Origin: Micromonospora humi
Lineage (GTDB): Bacteria; Actinomycetota; Actinomycetes; Mycobacteriales; Micromonosporaceae
Direction: 5' to 3'
Length of the DNA: 64,000 bases
NCBI RefSeq assembly: GCF_900090105.1
Contig: NZ_FMDM01000020.1
Coordinates: forward strand, 1-64,000
The position numbers and the translations under genes are program-made. This document shows positions 44,244-53,728 of the stretch, piece by piece; positions within the stretch are counted from its first letter, which is position 1, and the number at the start of each line of letters is the position of its first letter. Below the pieces are notes generated by a model. It made no database searches and had not been told where the DNA came from. It saw only the letters and a list, made by a program, of their open reading frames with translations.

Positions 44244-45053
44244 TCAGCTCCCGGCGCGCTTACGGAGCACGGCAGCCGTGCGCTCGTCGGCCGGATAGAA
44301 CGACTCGATGGACAGCTCGGCCACCGTGACGTCCAGCGGCGTACCGAAGGTCGCGACGGTGCTGAGGAAGCACAGCTCCCCGCCGTCGTGCCGGAGCCGG
44401 AGCGGCACCACGATCCCGTCCGGGCCGGGCACCTCCGCGGACCGGTCCCGCCCGGCGCCCGGATAGCCACGCAGCTCCTCCTCCAACGCCGCGAGCTCCT
44501 CGTCGCCGGTCAGCTCCACCTGCCGGGCCAACCGGTGCAACAGGTGCCCCCGCCACTCGGCGAGGTTGGCGATGTGCGGGGCCAAGCCGTCCGGGTGCAG
44601 GCTGACCCGCAGCACGTTCACCCGGCCGGCCAGCAGGTCGGGCGCCACCCGCTCGGTGAGCACCGTCAGGCTGTCGTTGGCGTCCACCAGGTGCCACCCC
44701 CGGTCGATCACGGCCGCCGGGTAGGGCTCGTGGCCGGCCAGCACCCGGCGGACCGCCGCGCGGACCGCGGCCAGGCGCGGCGCGGCCAGCGCCGTCTCCG
44801 GGTACGCCGGGGCGTAGCCGGCCGCCAGCAACAGCCGGTTGCGTTCGCGCAGCGGCAGGTCCAGCGGATCGGCGAGCCGCAGCACCATCTCCCGGCTCGG
44901 CCGGGAGCGCCCGGTCTCCACGAAGCTCAGGTGCCGGGTCGAGACCTCCGCCCGGATGGACAGCTCCAGTTGGCTGAGCCGGCGCAGCTCCCGCCACCGC
45001 CGCAGCGCCTCCCCCGCGGAGGCGGCGCCGGCCGGGTGCGTCGCGGCGGTCAC
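44244..45053 (-). CDS. XRE regulator with MmyB-like ligand-binding domain
   Basis: 269 residues. Helix-turn-helix at about 14-70 (EALRRWRELRRLSQLELSIRAEVSTRHLSF with VETGRSRPSREMVLRLA). C-terminal MmyB-like sensor with GWHLVDANDSLTVLTERVA (about 118-136), LRVSLHPDGLAPHIANLAEWRGHLLHRL and FCFLSTVATFGTPLDVTVAEL-like end. GTG start with GGAG 5 nt upstream. It faces the SnoaL gene across a 243-bp region holding two copies of a TTACC-CCGGGTAA palindrome, which it probably binds to control both genes. Confidence 0.92.
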   Translation of the reverse strand: MTAATHPAGAASAGEALRRWRELRRLSQLELSIRAEVSTRHLSFVETGRSRPSREMVLRLADPLDLPLRERNRLLLAAGYAPAYPETALAAPRLAAVRAAVRRVLAGHEPYPAAVIDRGWHLVDANDSLTVLTERVAPDLLAGRVNVLRVSLHPDGLAPHIANLAEWRGHLLHRLARQVELTGDEELAALEEELRGYPGAGRDRSAEVPGPDGIVVPLRLRHDGGELCFLSTVATFGTPLDVTVAELSIESFYPADERTAAVLRKRAGS

Positions 45054-45160
45054 GGCAGCTCCGGCGACGCCGGAGCACGGTACGTGGACATCGGTTCCCC
45101 GTCTCCCGTGAAGGTCCTGTGGTGGGTCGTCGGCACCACCCTGCCCGGTACCGCGCCACC

Positions 45161-45237
45161 GTGTCGATTACCCCCCGGGTAACGGCGACGGCCACGGATC
45201 GCCGGGTCCGCGCCCTTACCTGCCGGGTAATCGACAC
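45161..45237. promoter_or_regulatory. Double-palindrome operator between XRE and SnoaL genes
   Basis: Two near-identical palindromes TTACCCCCCGGGTAA (45168-45182) and TTACCTGCCGGGTAA (45216-45230) lie 48 bp apart. The outer flanks GTGTCGATTACCC (45161) and GGGTAATCGACAC (45225) also form a perfect 13-bp long-range inverted repeat. Position between divergent genes fits a shared operator for the XRE regulator. Confidence 0.8.
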
Positions 45238-45296
45238 GCCCGCACGGCCGGTGCCAGAGTTCCCGGCGTCACCGAACGACGAAGGGACGACACCGA

Positions 45297-45667
45297 TGAA
45301 CGCGTACTCCGACCTGGTCGACCGCTACCTCGCCGTGTGGAACGAGACGGACGCCGACGCCCGCGCGGCGGCCGTCGGCGCCCTCTTCACCCCCGACGCC
45401 ATCTACGTCGACCCGCTGGCCGACGTGCGCGGCCACGAGCAGATCGCGGCGGCCATCGCCGGCGTCCAGCAGACCTTCCCGGGCCACGTGCTGCGCCCGC
45501 ACGGCCCGGCCGACGGTCACCACGACGTGGTCCGGTTCGGCTGGGAGCTGGTGCCCGCCACCGGCGGCGAGTCCGTCGCGGTCGGCTTCGACGTGGCGGT
45601 CCGGGACACCGAGGGCCGGGTGCGCGCGGTGCTCGGCTTCCTGGACAAGACCCCCGCCACAGCCTGA
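45297..45667 (+). CDS. SnoaL-like/NTF2-fold protein
   Basis: 123 residues forming one NTF2-like cone: YSDLVDRYLAVWNETDADAR, AVGALFTPDAIYVDPLADVRG (typical SnoaL D-x-Y-xD-P pattern), IAAAIAGVQQTFPGHVL and VRAVLGFLDKTP. Small-molecule isomerase, hydrolase or binding protein; substrate unknown. It is divergent from the XRE regulator and probably its target. GAAGGGACG precedes the ATG. Confidence 0.88.
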
Positions 45668-45694
45668 CGCACCACCCCCCCCACCCCCACCCCA

Positions 45695-45771
45695 CCGACC
45701 CGGTCGATCATGAAGTTGGCGGCGACGAATCGGACCGCAACTGCCGTCAACTTCATGATCGACGGGGTCGG
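45695..45771. repeat. GTCGATC stem-loop element, copy 2
   Basis: CCGACCC-g-GTCGATCATGAAGTTG (45695-45718) pairs with CAACTTCATGATCGAC-g-GGGTCGG (45748-45771): 23 of 24 positions match, loop 29 nt. Lies 28 bp after the SnoaL stop codon and may also act as terminator. Confidence 0.9.
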
Positions 45772-46204
45772 AACCGGACATCGGGGATGAGACGCGCGAG
45801 TCGATGGGCGGCGCGCGGCGGCGGCCCGTCCGTTCGGACATCGGTGACGTCCGGGACCGTCCGGCACGGTGACCGCGTCGAACTGGGGAGGGCACCCGGA
45901 CTCGCCGGGCGGTCGAAGGTGGCGCGTGGGCTCGGATGCGCGGGATGTCCGGTGCGGCCCGGGTCGGTCGGCCAGCCGAGGCCGCCCGGCCGGAATGCCT
46001 CCCCGGCCCTGGGCGTTGAACATGGCTCACCCCCGGGAGCCCGCCGCGAAGCGCCGCGCGCCGGCCCCGGAATGCCGGACCCCGCCCGGTGGTTACACCC
46101 CCGAGCCGCCCCGAGCAGGTCGCCACCGCTGACCGCCGCGCGGCGCAGACCTCCCCCCGCGGCACCCCCGTGCCGCACACCCCCGAACGCAGAGGAGTCG
46201 CATC
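45772..46204. other. Gap before the C39-like peptidase gene
   Basis: 433 bp, uniformly GC-rich, with no coding ORF I can support. I looked for a c-di-AMP (ydaO) riboswitch because secreted cell-wall hydrolases of actinobacteria often have one, and could not find its conserved core. AGAGGAG 7 nt before the ATG at 46205 is the ribosome-binding site. Promoter not recognised. Confidence 0.5.
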
Positions 46205-46852
46205 ATGCGTACCGATCTGATCCGCAAGACCGCCCTGACCGTCGCCGGGATCGCCGCCACCGCCGGTGGCATCGCCGGCCCCGCCATCGCCGCCCAGGCC
46301 ACCCCGGCCGAGCGCGCCGCCCAGGTCGTCGTGGACCGCAAGGGCCACGGCGAGCGGGAGCTCGACGTGCGCTACGAGGCGCAGCCCAACTTCTACTTCT
46401 GCGGCCCGGCCGCGGCCCGCAACGCCCTGTCCGTGCAGGGCAAGAACATCGACGTGGACGCCATGGCCAAGGAGATGGGCACCACCGAGTCCGGCACCAA
46501 CTCGATCAACGACATCACCCCGGTGCTGAACAAGGAGACCGGCAAGGACGTCTACAAGTCCACCGAGATCCCGGTGGACAAGGCCCGCGACAAGGCCGAC
46601 AAGCTGCGCGCCGACGTGGTGCGCGCGGTGGACGACGGGCGGGCTGTGGTGGCCAACATCGCCGGCACCGCGACCGACACCGACGGCACCACCCACTCCT
46701 TCGAGGGTGGCCACTACATCAGCGTGGTGGGCTACCGCGACGGTGGGAAGGTCGTGACGATCGCCGACTCGGCGAACCCGGACCAGGCCTCCTACCGGAT
46801 GGACGTGGACGCCCTGGCGCACTGGATCGCCAGCCGCGGCTACAGCTCCTGA
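46205..46852 (+). CDS. Secreted C39-like cysteine peptidase
   Basis: 215 residues. Sec signal peptide at about 1-30 (KTALTVAGIAATAGGIAGPA, cleavage near AIAAQA). The Peptidase_C39-like domain has the catalytic Cys in FYFCGPAAARNAL (C66), His in FEGGHYISVVGY (H170) and an Asp/Asn in VTIADSANP (D188/N191). No transmembrane ABC portion, so it is a stand-alone secreted enzyme rather than a bacteriocin exporter. Good Shine-Dalgarno sequence (GAGGAG). Ends in a perfect 34-nt palindromic terminator. Target unknown; similar proteins are common in Streptomyces and Micromonospora secretomes. Confidence 0.88.
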   Translation: MRTDLIRKTALTVAGIAATAGGIAGPAIAAQATPAERAAQVVVDRKGHGERELDVRYEAQPNFYFCGPAAARNALSVQGKNIDVDAMAKEMGTTESGTNSINDITPVLNKETGKDVYKSTEIPVDKARDKADKLRADVVRAVDDGRAVVANIAGTATDTDGTTHSFEGGHYISVVGYRDGGKVVTIADSANPDQASYRMDVDALAHWIASRGYSS

Positions 46853-46861
46853 CCGAACGTC

Positions 46862-46895
46862 GAAGGGCCCGACCCCCGCGGGGGTCGGGCCCTTC
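46862..46895. terminator. Perfect palindromic terminator
   Basis: A 34-nt perfect inverted repeat with arms GAAGGGCCCGACCCCCG and its complement and essentially no loop, between the convergent peptidase and dusB genes. It probably serves both strands. Confidence 0.85.
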
Positions 46896-46907
46896 CGCGT
46901 ACCCGGC

Positions 46908-48056
46908 TCAGCCGCCCGAGTCGTCCAGCTCGGCGCCCTCCGGCGGGGTGTCGTCGTCGCGGCTGTCCAGCCAGCCGTCGGGCAGGGCGACCTTGCCCGG
47001 CGAGTTGGTGCGGCCACGCGGCTGGCCCAGCGTCTCGACCGGGAACGGCACCTCCGGGTCGAGCTTGCCGAGCAGGTCGTCGAGCTGGGCCAGGCTGTCG
47101 ATCATGGCGAGCGAGCGGCGCAGTTCGCTGCCGATCGGGAAACCCTTCAGATACCAGGCCACGTGCTTGCGGAAGTCGGTGCAGCCGTCCCGCTCGCCCC
47201 GGGCCGGGTTGCGGGCCCCGGCCACGAACTGCTCCACCAGCAACTCGGCGTGCCGCCGCATGGTCACCGCCACCTCGCCGAGGGTCGGCAGGCGCCGGTC
47301 GGTACGGCCGTCGAACGCGGCCTCCAGGTCGGCGAAGAGCCACGGCCGGCCCAGGCAGCCACGCCCCACCACCACGCCGTCCACCCCGGTGTGGGCGACC
47401 ATCCGCAGCGCGTCCTCGCCCTCCCAGATGTCGCCGTTGCCGAGCACCGGCACGTCGAGCGCCGCCTTGAGGGTGGCGATGGCGTCCCAGTCGGCCGTGC
47501 CCGAGTAACGCTGCGCCGCCGTACGCCCGTGCAGGGCGACCGCCGCGACGCCGGCGTCCTGGGCGGCGAGCCCGGCCTCGACGTACGTCAGGTGGTCGTC
47601 GTCGATGCCCTTGCGCATCTTGACCGTGACCGGCACCCCGGCGGGCGACGCGGCGTCCACCGCGGCCCTGACCAGCCGGGCGAAGAGCCGGCGCCGCCAC
47701 GGCAGCGCGGAGCCGCCGCCCCGGCGGGTGACCTTGGGGACCGGGCAGCCGAAGTTGAGGTCGATGTGGTCGGCGAGGTCCCGCTCGACCACGATCCGCA
47801 CGGCGGCGGCGGTGATCTCCGGGTCGGTGCCGTAGAGCTGGAGGCTGCGGGGGTGCTCCTCGGCGCCGAACGCGATCATGCGCAGCGTCTTCGGGTTCCG
47901 CTCGACGAGCGCCCGCGTGGTGATCATCTCGCAGACGTAGATGCCGCCGCCCTGCTCCCGGCAGAGTCGCCGGAAGCCGACGTTGGTGATCCCGGCCATC
48001 GGCGCGAGCACCACCGGCGGCCACACCTCGTACGGCCCGATCTTCAACTCACTCAC
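46908..48056 (-). CDS. dusB: tRNA-dihydrouridine synthase
   Basis: 382 residues, FMN-dependent. The Dus family start VLAPMAGITNVGFRRLCREQ (about 16-35) is followed by the catalytic Cys in IDLNFGCPVPKVTRRGGGSAL (C104), VKMRKGIDDDHLTYVEAGL and DGVVVGRGCLGRPWLFADL. It reduces uridines in tRNA. GTG start. The C-terminal tail is acidic. In many actinobacteria it neighbours glycyl-tRNA synthetase and dgt/dnaG genes, as broadly here. Confidence 0.94.
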   Translation of the reverse strand: MSELKIGPYEVWPPVVLAPMAGITNVGFRRLCREQGGGIYVCEMITTRALVERNPKTLRMIAFGAEEHPRSLQLYGTDPEITAAAVRIVVERDLADHIDLNFGCPVPKVTRRGGGSALPWRRRLFARLVRAAVDAASPAGVPVTVKMRKGIDDDHLTYVEAGLAAQDAGVAAVALHGRTAAQRYSGTADWDAIATLKAALDVPVLGNGDIWEGEDALRMVAHTGVDGVVVGRGCLGRPWLFADLEAAFDGRTDRRLPTLGEVAVTMRRHAELLVEQFVAGARNPARGERDGCTDFRKHVAWYLKGFPIGSELRRSLAMIDSLAQLDDLLGKLDPEVPFPVETLGQPRGRTNSPGKVALPDGWLDSRDDDTPPEGAELDDSGG

Positions 48057-48065
48057 CGCCCAAGT

Positions 48066-48119
48066 GTAAGGAGGGGGCCCCGCTTAACGCTTTCTGCATA
48101 GGCGGGGGCCCCGCTTAAC
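48066..48119 (-). repeat. GTTAAG/GGGGCCCC intergenic element, copy B (inverted)
   Basis: Reverse orientation of the element at 1975, 49192 and 56173. On the minus strand it reads GTTAAGCGGGGCCCCCGCCT, then a variable 11-nt linker and GTTAAGCGGGGCCCCCTCCT. Unlike the other copies it lies between divergent genes (dusB and the AbiEi-like gene). Confidence 0.9.
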
Positions 48120-48137
48120 ACGGCGCATATCACAGCG

Positions 48138-48183
48138 CCTGTGGGAGGTGCGGGGTTTCCACAGGCGGACGGTTGTCCACAGG
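48138..48183. promoter_or_regulatory. TCCACAGG repeats before the AbiEi-like gene
   Basis: TCCACAGG occurs at 48158-48165 and 48176-48183 (18 bp apart), with an inverted CCTGTGGGA at 48138-48146. The second, TTGTCCACAGG, contains the actinobacterial DnaA-box core TTGTCCACA. They may be operator repeats of the downstream gene rather than an origin. Confidence 0.4.
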
Positions 48184-48233
48184 ACGGGGGCGACGGGCAG
48201 CACGGACACCCGCCTCTCGCCCACGCTTGCCGG

Positions 48234-49196
48234 ATGGTCGATCACCCGCCCCGGCTGGCGGACGTCGCGCACCGCCAGCAGGACCTGGTCACGCGCGTCC
48301 AACTGCTGCAAGCCGGGTACGACGACATGTTCATCTACCGGCAGACCCGCCGGGGCCGCTGGCAACGCGTGCTGCCGGCGACGTACGCCCTGGTCACCGG
48401 CGTGCTGACCGACGAGCAGCGGCGGATCTCCGCGGCCCTGTACGCCGGCCGGGGGGCCCAGCTCACCGGGCTGTCCGCGCTCTCCTGGTACGGCTTCCGA
48501 TACAGTCCGCGGACCACCGACGTACACCTGCTCGTCCCGCACTCGACGAGCCGCAAGTCGACAGGTCACGTGCTGGTGTCCCGGGCCCTGTCGCTCGACC
48601 CCAGGGCGCGGCCGACCGCCCACTACCCGGTCTGCTCGCCCGCGCGGGCCGTCGTCGACGCCGCCCGTGACCTGCGCGACCTACGGACGGTACGGGCGAT
48701 CGTGGCCGAGGCCGTGCAACGGAGCTTCACCGACCTGGCCGCCCTGGACGAGGAGATCGTCCGGGCCCGGCGCAGCCGTACGGCGCTGGTCCGGAAGGCG
48801 TTCCACGAGGTGACCGCCGGCACCCGCTCCGCGCCGGAGGCCGAGCTGCGGGACTGCCTCGCCGGGAGCCGGCTGCTCCCGGAGATCCTCTGGAACCCGC
48901 GACTGACCACCGCTGACGGGCACACGCTGCCGACCCCCGACGGCTACCTTGCCGAGTCGGCGCTGGCGCTGGAGGTCGACTCGCGGGAGTACCACTTCAG
49001 CCCGGACGGTTGGGCGCGCACGCTCGACCGCCACAACGAGCTGAGCCGGCTCGGGGTGATGATCCTGCACTTCACCCCGGCGCAGGTCCGACGCGAGCCC
49101 GAGCGGGTGCGCCGGACGGTGGAGCAGGCGCACGCCTCCCGCCAGGGTCTGGCCGCCGCCGTCGCCGTGCATGCCGCCCCGGCGGCGGGGTGTTAA
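48234..49196 (+). CDS. AbiEi/DUF559-like protein (antitoxin or endonuclease-like)
   Basis: 320 residues from ATG 48234. An N-terminal winged-helix-like part with MFIYRQTRRGRWQRVLPATYAL is followed by an AbiEi-type region GRGAQLTGLSALSWYGFRY and VCSPARAVVDAARDL. The C-terminal part is DUF559/Vsr-like: AELRDCLAG, YLAESALALEVDSREYHFSPDGWARTLDRHNELSRLGVMILHFTPAQVRREP, with the D...E-x-D-S pattern of PD-(D/E)XK proteins. Many copies of such genes are found in Micromonospora genomes; function is unproven and no AbiEii toxin gene is adjacent. The TAA stop is supplied by repeat copy C. Confidence 0.8.
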   Translation: MVDHPPRLADVAHRQQDLVTRVQLLQAGYDDMFIYRQTRRGRWQRVLPATYALVTGVLTDEQRRISAALYAGRGAQLTGLSALSWYGFRYSPRTTDVHLLVPHSTSRKSTGHVLVSRALSLDPRARPTAHYPVCSPARAVVDAARDLRDLRTVRAIVAEAVQRSFTDLAALDEEIVRARRSRTALVRKAFHEVTAGTRSAPEAELRDCLAGSRLLPEILWNPRLTTADGHTLPTPDGYLAESALALEVDSREYHFSPDGWARTLDRHNELSRLGVMILHFTPAQVRREPERVRRTVEQAHASRQGLAAAVAVHAAPAAGC

Positions 49197-49245
49197 GCGG
49201 GGGCCCTTCCTCTACCGAATGCGTTAAGAGGGGCCCCCGCCTTAC
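49192..49245 (+). repeat. GTTAAG/GGGGCCCC intergenic element, copy C
   Basis: GTTAAGCGGGGGCCCTTCCT, CTACCGAATGC, GTTAAGAGGGGCCCCCGCCT. Its first GTTAA contains the TAA stop of the upstream gene, and it ends 4 bp before the glyQS stop codon. It fills the whole gap between the convergent genes, so it may serve as a bidirectional terminator. Confidence 0.92.
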
Positions 49246-49248
49246 ACC

Positions 49249-50628
<1,380 letters not shown>

Positions 50629-50741
50629 GTTTCCTCCTACGCCGGCTGGCGGTCGGCGCGGTTGAGATGGATGATTCCGGGCTGTTCGGGACAACGGTAC
50701 GACCGCGTCGGCCCCGAGCCCAGCAGAATACCGGGGGCCGG

Positions 50742-51287
50742 TCAGCGCACCCCGCAGACCTCCATGCCGCCCGTCTGCCGGTCGGGGGCCAGCGTCACGG
50801 TCTGCGCCTCCCGCCGGCCGCCGGCCAGCGTGACGTCCACCGGCACGGTCAGCGAGGCGGTGTCGACCTGACCGACCCGGTAGCCGGAGATCTGCGGCTC
50901 GGTGGCGGCCCGCTGCGCGAAATCCGACCGGGACTCGCGCCGCCGGGCGTCGTCGCAGAGCCGGTCGTACGCCTTGGACCACTCCCGGGCGACCAACGCC
51001 TGGTAGTAGTCGTCGGTGACCGCCCGGCCCTGCTCGCCGACCGCCTGCACGTTGCTCACGGCCAGGCCGATGATCGCCGCGCCGCCTCCGCCGCAGCAGA
51101 GCAGCACGGCCAGCGCGCCGACGCCGAGGGCGAGCCAGAGCCGGGACCGCCCGCCCTCGGTGGGCGGGGCGGCGAACGGCGGCGCGACGCCGGGACCGGC
51201 CGGCGGCGCGGGGACGCCCGGGTCCGCCGGTGGCGCGCCGGGCGGCACGGGTGGCGGGGGCGGTGCGGCCGGTCCGGGAGCGGTCAT
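50742..51287 (-). CDS. Pro-rich membrane-anchored protein with DUF4878-like domain
   Basis: 181 residues. Cytoplasmic N-terminus of about 45 Pro/Ala/Gly-rich residues, one transmembrane helix (LWLALGVGALAVLLCCGGGG, about 53-75) and an outside domain: DDYYQALVAREWSKAYDRLCDDARRRESR and ISGYRVGQVDTASLTVPVDVTLAGGR, resembling the NTF2-like DUF4878 fold. Two Cys (about 115 and C-terminal CGVR) may form a disulfide. Function unknown; common in actinobacteria as a lipoprotein-like surface module. Confidence 0.7.
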   Translation of the reverse strand: MTAPGPAAPPPPPVPPGAPPADPGVPAPPAGPGVAPPFAAPPTEGGRSRLWLALGVGALAVLLCCGGGGAAIIGLAVSNVQAVGEQGRAVTDDYYQALVAREWSKAYDRLCDDARRRESRSDFAQRAATEPQISGYRVGQVDTASLTVPVDVTLAGGRREAQTVTLAPDRQTGGMEVCGVR

Positions 51288-51312
51288 ACGCGCCAGGGTA
51301 GTGCCCCGGGTC

Positions 51313-51654
51313 TCAGCGGTACGGGCCTGCGGCCCGATCGCTGGCGGCGACGACGATCTCGCCCTGCGGGGCGGCGGACGCGAGCGTCTCGTACGCCGAC
51401 GGCTCGTCCACCGATCGGGCGAGCAGCGGCACGGCGGTGACCTTGACGTCGAAGCCGCCGAGCGCCCGCCGGTAGGCCCCGACCGACTCCCACTCGGTGA
51501 GCAGGCACCAGTGGTCCGGGTCGTCGAGCGCCCGCAGCAGCTCACCGCGCAGGTAGCCGGGGCGGGCGGCGAGCGCGGCGAGCGCCGCGTGCGCCTCCCG
51601 GGTGAACTCGTCAGCCGTTTCGGCGTCCACCACGAACCGGTTGGTGACCAGCAC
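51313..51654 (-). CDS. Antibiotic biosynthesis monooxygenase (ABM)-domain protein
   Basis: 113 residues, one ferredoxin-like ABM fold: LVTNRFVVDAETADEFTREAHAALAALAARPGYLRGELLRAL and WCLLTEWESVGAYRRALGGFDVKVTAVPLL. GTG start with GGAGGAA 4 nt upstream. Some relatives degrade heme or oxidise small quinones; substrate unknown. It is divergent from the small membrane protein gene at 51682 with only 27 bp between the two starts, so their promoters must overlap each other's coding ends. Confidence 0.85.
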   Translation of the reverse strand: MLVTNRFVVDAETADEFTREAHAALAALAARPGYLRGELLRALDDPDHWCLLTEWESVGAYRRALGGFDVKVTAVPLLARSVDEPSAYETLASAAPQGEIVVAASDRAAGPYR

Positions 51655-51681
51655 GGCGTTCCTCCTCGTAGAGTTTGTGGC

Positions 51682-51945
51682 ATGCAGCGTACGCAGAGTC
51701 CCGTGCTGTCCCGGTTGGCCCGGCTCAACCCGACGACGGTGTTCCTCGCCGCGCTGGTCCTGGTGCTGGTCGGCCTCTTCGCGCCCGGTCCGGCCGGCGG
51801 CGTCCTGTTGCTGGTGCTGGCCGCCGGGCTGGTCTGGTTGATGTCGGTCACCTGGCCGGTGCAGGCCCCGGCGACCCGGGTGCTCCGGCTGCTGATGCTC
51901 ACCCTGCTGATCGCGGTGGCGCTGGCCAAGCTGATGGTCGGTTGA
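51682..51945 (+). CDS. Small two-helix membrane protein (DUF6703-like)
   Basis: 87 residues: basic N-terminus (QRTQSPVLSRLARLNPTT), two transmembrane helices (about 19-40 and 42-58), a third hydrophobic stretch (about 69-84). Small actinobacterial membrane proteins of this shape are labelled DUF6703; function unknown. TAGAGT 7 nt before the ATG suggests a leaderless transcript, supporting this start. Confidence 0.7.
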   Translation: MQRTQSPVLSRLARLNPTTVFLAALVLVLVGLFAPGPAGGVLLLVLAAGLVWLMSVTWPVQAPATRVLRLLMLTLLIAVALAKLMVG

Positions 51946-51991
51946 GCCGCGCCGCGGAGCTGACCTGGGCCGACATGCAAGCATGCGTTTT

Positions 51992-52006
51992 TGACAATAA
52001 TTTTCG
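51992..52006 (+). promoter_or_regulatory. Zur box before znuA
   Basis: TGACAATAATTTTCG matches 12 of 15 positions of the actinobacterial Zur consensus TGAAAATGATTTTCA. It is in an AT-rich island 21 bp before the znuA start and overlaps the probable promoter, so zinc-bound Zur would block it. Outer arms GACAA/TTGTC extend the dyad. Confidence 0.8.
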
Positions 52007-52027
52007 TTGTCGCGGACAGTTGGTCCC

Positions 52028-52966
52028 ATGACCGTTCGTGCCACCCCCCGCGCCCTGGCCGCCGCCACCGTCGCCCTGCTCACCCTGGGCGGCGTCGCCG
52101 CCTGCTCGGACGCCGGCGGGGGCGCCGACCCGGACAAGGTCGACGTGGTGGCCGCGTTCTATCCGCTCCAGTTCCTCACCGAGCGGATCGGCGGCGACCG
52201 GGTGACGGTGGACAACCTCACCAAGCCGGGCGCGGAGCCGCACGACCTGGAGCTGAACCCCCGCCAGGTCGGCCAGGTGGTCGACGCCGAGCTGATCGTC
52301 TACCTGACCGGTTTCCAGCCGGCCGTGGACGAGGCGGTCGAGCAGAACGGCGGCGACCGGGCGTTCGACGTGGCAGGCGTGGCGCCGCTGCGCGACGCCG
52401 CCGCCGGCGGTCACGAGCACGAGGGCGAGGCCGGCCACGAGGAGGAGAGCGGCGGCAAGGACCCGCACCTCTGGCTCGACCCGACCCGGCTGGCCGCCGT
52501 CGGCGACAAGCTCGCCGAGCGCCTCGGCGTGGTCGATCCGGACCACGCCGCCGACTACACCGCCCGCGCCGGCGCGCTGCGCGCCGAACTGGCGACGCTC
52601 GACACCGAGTACGCCGAGGGCCTGCGCACCTGCCAGCGCCGGGAGATCGTGACCAGCCACACCGCCTTCGGCTACCTGGCCGCGCACTACGAGCTGGAAC
52701 AGATCGGCCTCACCGGGCTCACCCCGGAGTCCGAGCCGTCGCCGCAGCGCCTCGCCGAGGTGGCGAAGGAGGCCCGGGAGCACCGGGCCGGCACGATCTT
52801 CTTCGAGACGCTGGTGAGCCCGAAGGTGGCCGAGACGATCGCCCGGGAGGTCGGGGCGAGGACCGCGGTCCTGGACCCGATCGAGGGCCCGCCGGCCGAG
52901 GGCGACTACCTCACCGCGATGCGCGCCAACCTCCAGACCCTGCGAACCGCCCTGGACTGCTCATGA
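52028..52966 (+). CDS. znuA: Zinc ABC transporter substrate-binding lipoprotein
   Basis: 312 residues. Signal peptide and lipobox VAAC (Cys about 27). Cluster A-I metal-binding fold: VDVVAAFYPLQFLTERIGGD, GAEPHDLELNPRQ (His ligand), a His/Glu-rich zinc loop GGHEHEGEAGHEEESGG (about 131-147), KDPHLWLDPTRL (His), TSHTAFGYLAAHY (His) and ETLVSPKVAETIA. The loop is typical of ZnuA rather than Mn-binding homologues. First gene of znuACB. ATG overlaps nothing upstream; Zur box 21 bp before. Confidence 0.94.
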   Translation: MTVRATPRALAAATVALLTLGGVAACSDAGGGADPDKVDVVAAFYPLQFLTERIGGDRVTVDNLTKPGAEPHDLELNPRQVGQVVDAELIVYLTGFQPAVDEAVEQNGGDRAFDVAGVAPLRDAAAGGHEHEGEAGHEEESGGKDPHLWLDPTRLAAVGDKLAERLGVVDPDHAADYTARAGALRAELATLDTEYAEGLRTCQRREIVTSHTAFGYLAAHYELEQIGLTGLTPESEPSPQRLAEVAKEAREHRAGTIFFETLVSPKVAETIAREVGARTAVLDPIEGPPAEGDYLTAMRANLQTLRTALDCS

Positions 52967-53727
52967 CCTCACCGGTGCTCGAGATCGCGCACGCCACCGT
53001 CGGCTACGACGGCCGGCCGGTGCTGCGCGACGTCTCGCTGACCCTGACCGCCGGCGAGGTGGTCGCCGTGCTCGGCGCCAACGGCTCCGGCAAGTCGACG
53101 CTGGTCCGCGCCGCGCTCGGGCTGGTGCCGATCGGCGCCGGGTCGGTCGCCCTCTTCGGCACGCCGCAGCGCCGCTTCCGGCAGTGGCACCGCATCGGGT
53201 ACGTCCCGCAGCGGCTCGGCGCCGGCGGCGGGGTGCCCGCCACGGTGACCGAGGTGGTGGCGTCCGGGCGGCTGGCCCGCCGGGGCGTGCTCCGGCCGGC
53301 CGGGCGGGCCGACCGGGCGGCGGTGGCGGCGGCGCTGCGCGCGGTCGGGCTGGCCGACCGGGCCGGCGACCCGGTGGCCACCCTCTCCGGGGGCCAGCAG
53401 CAGCGCGTGCTGATCGCCCGGGCGCTGGCCGGCGGGCCGGAGCTGCTGGTGCTCGACGAGCCGACCGCCGGGGTGGACGCGGCCAGCCAGGAGGCGTTCG
53501 CCGGGGCGCTGCGCGCGTTCCGCGACGGCGGGGGCACGGTGCTGCTGGTCGCCCACGAGCTGGGGCCGCTGCGCCCGCTGATCAGCCGGGCCGTGGTGGT
53601 GCACCAGGGCGGGATCGCCCACGACGGCGCGGTGCCCGAGCCGGCCGGCCACCACGCCGACCCGGACCACGAGCACGTGCACCCGCACTGCGACGAGGAG
53701 CCCGCCGGGCTCTGGAGGAGCATCTGA
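52963..53727 (+). CDS. znuC: Zinc ABC transporter ATPase
   Basis: 254 residues: Walker A GANGSGKST (about 37-45), signature LSGGQQQRVLIA (about 138-149), Walker B LLVLDEPTAGVDAAS and switch LLVAHELG. The C-terminal extension is His-rich (HHADPDHEHVHPHCDEE) and may buffer or sense zinc. ATG overlaps the znuA stop (ATGA), and the stop is followed 1 bp later by the znuB start. Confidence 0.95.
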   Translation: MTSPVLEIAHATVGYDGRPVLRDVSLTLTAGEVVAVLGANGSGKSTLVRAALGLVPIGAGSVALFGTPQRRFRQWHRIGYVPQRLGAGGGVPATVTEVVASGRLARRGVLRPAGRADRAAVAAALRAVGLADRAGDPVATLSGGQQQRVLIARALAGGPELLVLDEPTAGVDAASQEAFAGALRAFRDGGGTVLLVAHELGPLRPLISRAVVVHQGGIAHDGAVPEPAGHHADPDHEHVHPHCDEEPAGLWRSI

Positions 53728-53728
53728 G

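Noticed and set aside
45772..46204. c-di-AMP riboswitch before the C39-like peptidase gene
   Set aside because: Expected from analogous secreted enzymes, but I could not find the conserved ydaO core sequences on either strand.
46862..46895. Perfect palindrome as a mobile-element end
   Set aside because: Single copy between two convergent genes; best explained as a bidirectional terminator.
48121..48234. Replication origin suggested by DnaA-box-like motifs
   Set aside because: Only two or three boxes, no AT-rich unwinding region, and no dnaA, dnaN or gyrase genes nearby.
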